Shown here in pieces: positions 5,974 to 7,636 of a stretch of DNA of 7,636 nucleotides. How positions within the stretch are numbered: position 1 is the first letter of the stretch; each line of letters opens with the position of its first letter. Source of the DNA: Planctomycetia bacterium (GTDB taxonomy: Bacteria > Planctomycetota > Phycisphaerae > Phycisphaerales > SM1A02); the NCBI GenBank assembly GCA_005799475.1, contig SYGQ01000044.1, forward strand, positions 1 through 7,636, written 5' to 3'. Below the pieces are notes generated by a model. The model made no database searches and was not told the DNA's origin. It worked only from the letters and a program-made list of their open reading frames with translations. Both the position numbers and the translations under genes were made by a program.

Positions 5974-6924
5974 CTACGACGCCACGCAACCGAGCCGGAT
6001 GAGCAGTGCGCGCGTCGCCTCAATGCCCTCAGGCTCGGTGAGACGCTTGCCCTCGTACTCGATGCCAATCCACCCGCGGTAGCCGCCAGTGCGAACGATG
6101 CCGAGCATGCGCGCGAAGTCGATCGTGGTTTCTTCGCCCTGGGCATCAAAGTCGTAACTCTTCGCACTCACGCCGCGCGCGGTGGGGATCATGGCCGCCA
6201 CGCCCGCATAGCGGTCCGCCATCGTCCCGTCGAGGCACTTGAAGTTTCCGAAGTCGGGGAGCGTGCCGCAATTGGGCAGACCGACCGTGCGGACGACCGA
6301 GGCCACCCACTCGCCATCGCACGAGAGCCCACCATGGTTCTCGATGATGACGGAGAGCCCCAGCGGCGCCGCGCGCTCGCAGAGGCTCGAAATCCCGTCG
6401 GCGCATAGGTCTCGTTGCACGGTGGCATCACCCTCGCTGTGCGCATTCACGCGAATGGAGTGGCACCCGAGGACGGCCGCCGCGTCGAGCCACCGTTGGT
6501 GCGCCTGCACGCTCTTCTGACGCTCGAGGGCATTGGGGCTCCCGAGCGTCCCTTCACCATCCACCATGATGAGGATGCTCTGGACACCTTCATCATCGGC
6601 GCGGCGCCGAAGTTCCAGCGCCCACTCGCCCGAAACCGGCTGCGGCTTGTAGAAATGGCTGACATACTCGACGCCGCGGAGCCCAAATCGCTCGCGCGCG
6701 TAACGCGGGAAGTCCATGGGATCGAGACCGCCGTCCTTGATGAAGCGGTGCAGCGACCACTGCGCGAGGCTGACTCGGTTTGTGTGCATCGCGTGCGCCT
6801 CAGCGGGTTCGGGGTGTGCCTGCGCGTCGACCTCTCGACGCGCCACACACGCGCCCAGAGCGCCGAGTGGGGGCACGGAGGCCGCGGCGATCACACGGCG
6901 AAGGATTTCACGGCGGGAGAGCAT
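5974..6924 (-). CDS. Tat-type lipoprotein, TIM-barrel sugar phosphate isomerase/epimerase family
   Basis: This 316-residue protein starts with SRREIL (residues 3-8, twin-arginine type), a hydrophobic stretch (11-25) and a lipobox LGAC ending at Cys 26. A folded, lipid-anchored export through Tat is therefore likely. After a linker, VSLAQWSLHRF at 51-61 begins an AP-endonuclease-2/xylose-isomerase-like TIM barrel. Likely metal-site positions are Glu 196 in IIENHGG, Asp 224 in PDFGNF, the GVSAKSYDFD stretch at 251-260 and Glu 289 in IGIEYEG. This family is abundant in Planctomycetota and Bacteroidota and is usually annotated as sugar phosphate isomerase/epimerase; real substrates are mostly unknown and probably sugars or sugar acids. 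No residue break or frameshift is seen. It heads the - strand block, 29 bp before tdh, but nothing ties it to threonine breakdown. The ATG at 6924 lacks a Shine-Dalgarno site and a nearby -10; a 46-nt leader is possible. Confidence 0.87.
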   Translation of the reverse strand: MLSRREILRRVIAAASVPPLGALGACVARREVDAQAHPEPAEAHAMHTNRVSLAQWSLHRFIKDGGLDPMDFPRYARERFGLRGVEYVSHFYKPQPVSGEWALELRRRADDEGVQSILIMVDGEGTLGSPNALERQKSVQAHQRWLDAAAVLGCHSIRVNAHSEGDATVQRDLCADGISSLCERAAPLGLSVIIENHGGLSCDGEWVASVVRTVGLPNCGTLPDFGNFKCLDGTMADRYAGVAAMIPTARGVSAKSYDFDAQGEETTIDFARMLGIVRTGGYRGWIGIEYEGKRLTEPEGIEATRALLIRLGCVAS

Positions 6925-6976
6925 GGGTGCGTGCGCCGTTGGTGGCGTGACGCGCGAGTTCGCGCGTTGGGGACGC

Positions 6977-6983
6977 TAGCATA
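6977..6983. promoter_or_regulatory. Overlapping opposed -10-like hexamers in the divergent gap
   Basis: On the + strand TAGCAT (6977-6982) lies 6 nt before the ATG at 6989, fitting a leaderless start. On the - strand TATGCT (6978-6983) would start a transcript with a leader of about 46 nt for the TIM-barrel gene. The two hexamers share five base pairs, so one melted region could serve both directions. No convincing -35 box is seen on either side. Confidence 0.35.
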
Positions 6984-6988
6984 GGGTG

Positions 6989-7636
6989 ATGGCTCTCTCC
7001 ACACTGACTCTTGCTGTTGCGCTGCACGCCTCCGCTGCGGCTGCGCAGTCCACTCCCGCCGACAACGCTGGTGCGACGGCACCCAGCCCCGCCGCGATCT
7101 CGATGACGATCGAGATGAATGCGCTCCACACCATGATCGACGCGATGGGGAATGCGCGCACGAACTCTGAAGACCGGATCGCGGCCATGAACGCGTACAT
7201 GAAGTCGAAGCAACTCGACGGCGACCTCGCGGCGTACCAAGCCACGGTCAATGCGCCACCAGTGACATCATTCCTCCAGGGCTACCAGACAGCCCTTGAC
7301 ACCGAGAGACTCAACGGCACACCCAAGCCATCGTCGCACGACCTCGGCTTGCTCGCGCGGGAAGTGTCCGCGACCACCAATCAGGCTCATGCCGCCTGGG
7401 ACTCGCAGAATCAGCGATTCCAGCAGATCGCAGTGATTTCCGCCTATCTCCAGTCCAAGGGCGAGTTGGTGGGCTATCAGCAGTGGGCCCCCTCGTACGC
7501 GGCAGCCAAGCGAAAGGAGCAGATCGCGCGCTACAAGGCGGCCAACGCTGCGCTCAACGCGCGACAGCAGGCGTATCTCCAGCACATCCAAGAGATGCAT
7601 GAGGAGTGGGATCAAGTCTCGCACGGCACCGGGCTC
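6989..7636 (+). CDS. Secreted helical protein of unknown function, 3' end cut by the window
   Basis: An uninterrupted frame from ATG 6989 runs to the window edge, giving 216 residues with no stop. The first 20 or so residues are hydrophobic and Ala-rich (LTLAVALHASAAAAQ) and look like a signal peptide, though no Lys or Arg precedes the core. A TAG at 6977-6979 closes the frame upstream, leaving only GTG 6986 as an alternative start. The mature part is Ala/Gln-rich, with regular charged and hydrophobic spacing that predicts long helices, perhaps coiled coil at about 172-210. Two stretches resemble each other: residues 64-84 (IAAMNAYMKSK) and 147-164 (IAVISAYLQSK), each ending in a YQ after a short acidic loop. 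No known domain was recognised and there is no Cys in the visible part. It is divergent from the TIM-barrel gene. Envelope or extracellular location is inferred from the signal. Confidence 0.72.
   Translation, partial: MALSTLTLAVALHASAAAAQSTPADNAGATAPSPAAISMTIEMNALHTMIDAMGNARTNSEDRIAAMNAYMKSKQLDGDLAAYQATVNAPPVTSFLQGYQTALDTERLNGTPKPSSHDLGLLAREVSATTNQAHAAWDSQNQRFQQIAVISAYLQSKGELVGYQQWAPSYAAAKRKEQIARYKAANAALNARQQAYLQHIQEMHEEWDQVSHGTGL

Noticed and set aside
5945..5989. A longer tdh beginning at TTG 5989
   Set aside because: It uses a rare start, overlaps the TIM-barrel gene by 16 bp and adds 15 residues outside the SDR fold. ATG 5944 with TATACT upstream is more plausible.
5210..6082. A 290-codon + strand open frame opposite tdh and the TIM-barrel gene
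   Set aside because: It spans the junction of two good - strand genes and has no family features; it is a GC-driven shadow.
1..7636. tRNA, rRNA, CRISPR array, insertion sequence or attachment site
   Set aside because: No cloverleaf-like or rRNA-like stretch, no spaced direct repeats, no transposase motif and no flanking inverted repeats were seen. Nearly all the sequence is filled by the genes listed.

Overview
The window is GC-rich bacterial DNA, densely packed with genes. No single marker fixes the host. The mix suggests Planctomycetota, perhaps Phycisphaerae-like: a secreted sugar-isomerase-type TIM-barrel protein, secreted low-complexity proteins, a short-chain-type threonine dehydrogenase, and starts mostly without Shine-Dalgarno sites. 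This host assignment is inference, not proof.

Layout. At the left edge is the 3' end of a + strand gene (2-127), which meets an exported LTxxQ-type (Spy/CpxP-like) protein gene on the - strand (150-962) across a small hairpin. A 70-bp divergent region then leads to an Mrp/ApbC-type P-loop ATPase on the + strand (1033-2142). Its 3' end overlaps by 13 bp the 3' end of a convergent - strand block. Read right to left, that block holds a Tat-type lipoprotein with a TIM-barrel isomerase fold (6924-5974), NAD-dependent L-threonine 3-dehydrogenase (5944-4814), glycine C-acetyltransferase Kbl (4788-3571) and a metallo-beta-lactamase/double-rhodanese protein of the CstB type (3533-2130). A 64-bp divergent region separates the block from a secreted helical protein of unknown function (6989 onward, cut by the window end).

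How the genes work together. Tdh and Kbl form the complete two-step route from L-threonine through 2-amino-3-ketobutyrate to glycine and acetyl-CoA. The CstB-like protein next to them points to persulfide/sulfane-sulfur chemistry. Mrp is a maturation or carrier ATPase, probably for Fe-S clusters.

Points of interest. Five of the seven visible gene starts lack a ribosome binding site. Instead they carry a TANNNT -10-like hexamer 6-9 nt before the ATG, the layout expected of leaderless transcripts, and this includes genes inside the apparent operon. Two proteins have changes at signature residues. Mrp has Pro after the Walker A Ser and lacks the CxxC motif. The MBL protein has HTPSDY in place of HxHxDH. 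I found no mobile element, CRISPR array, tRNA or rRNA, and no clearly new multi-gene system.
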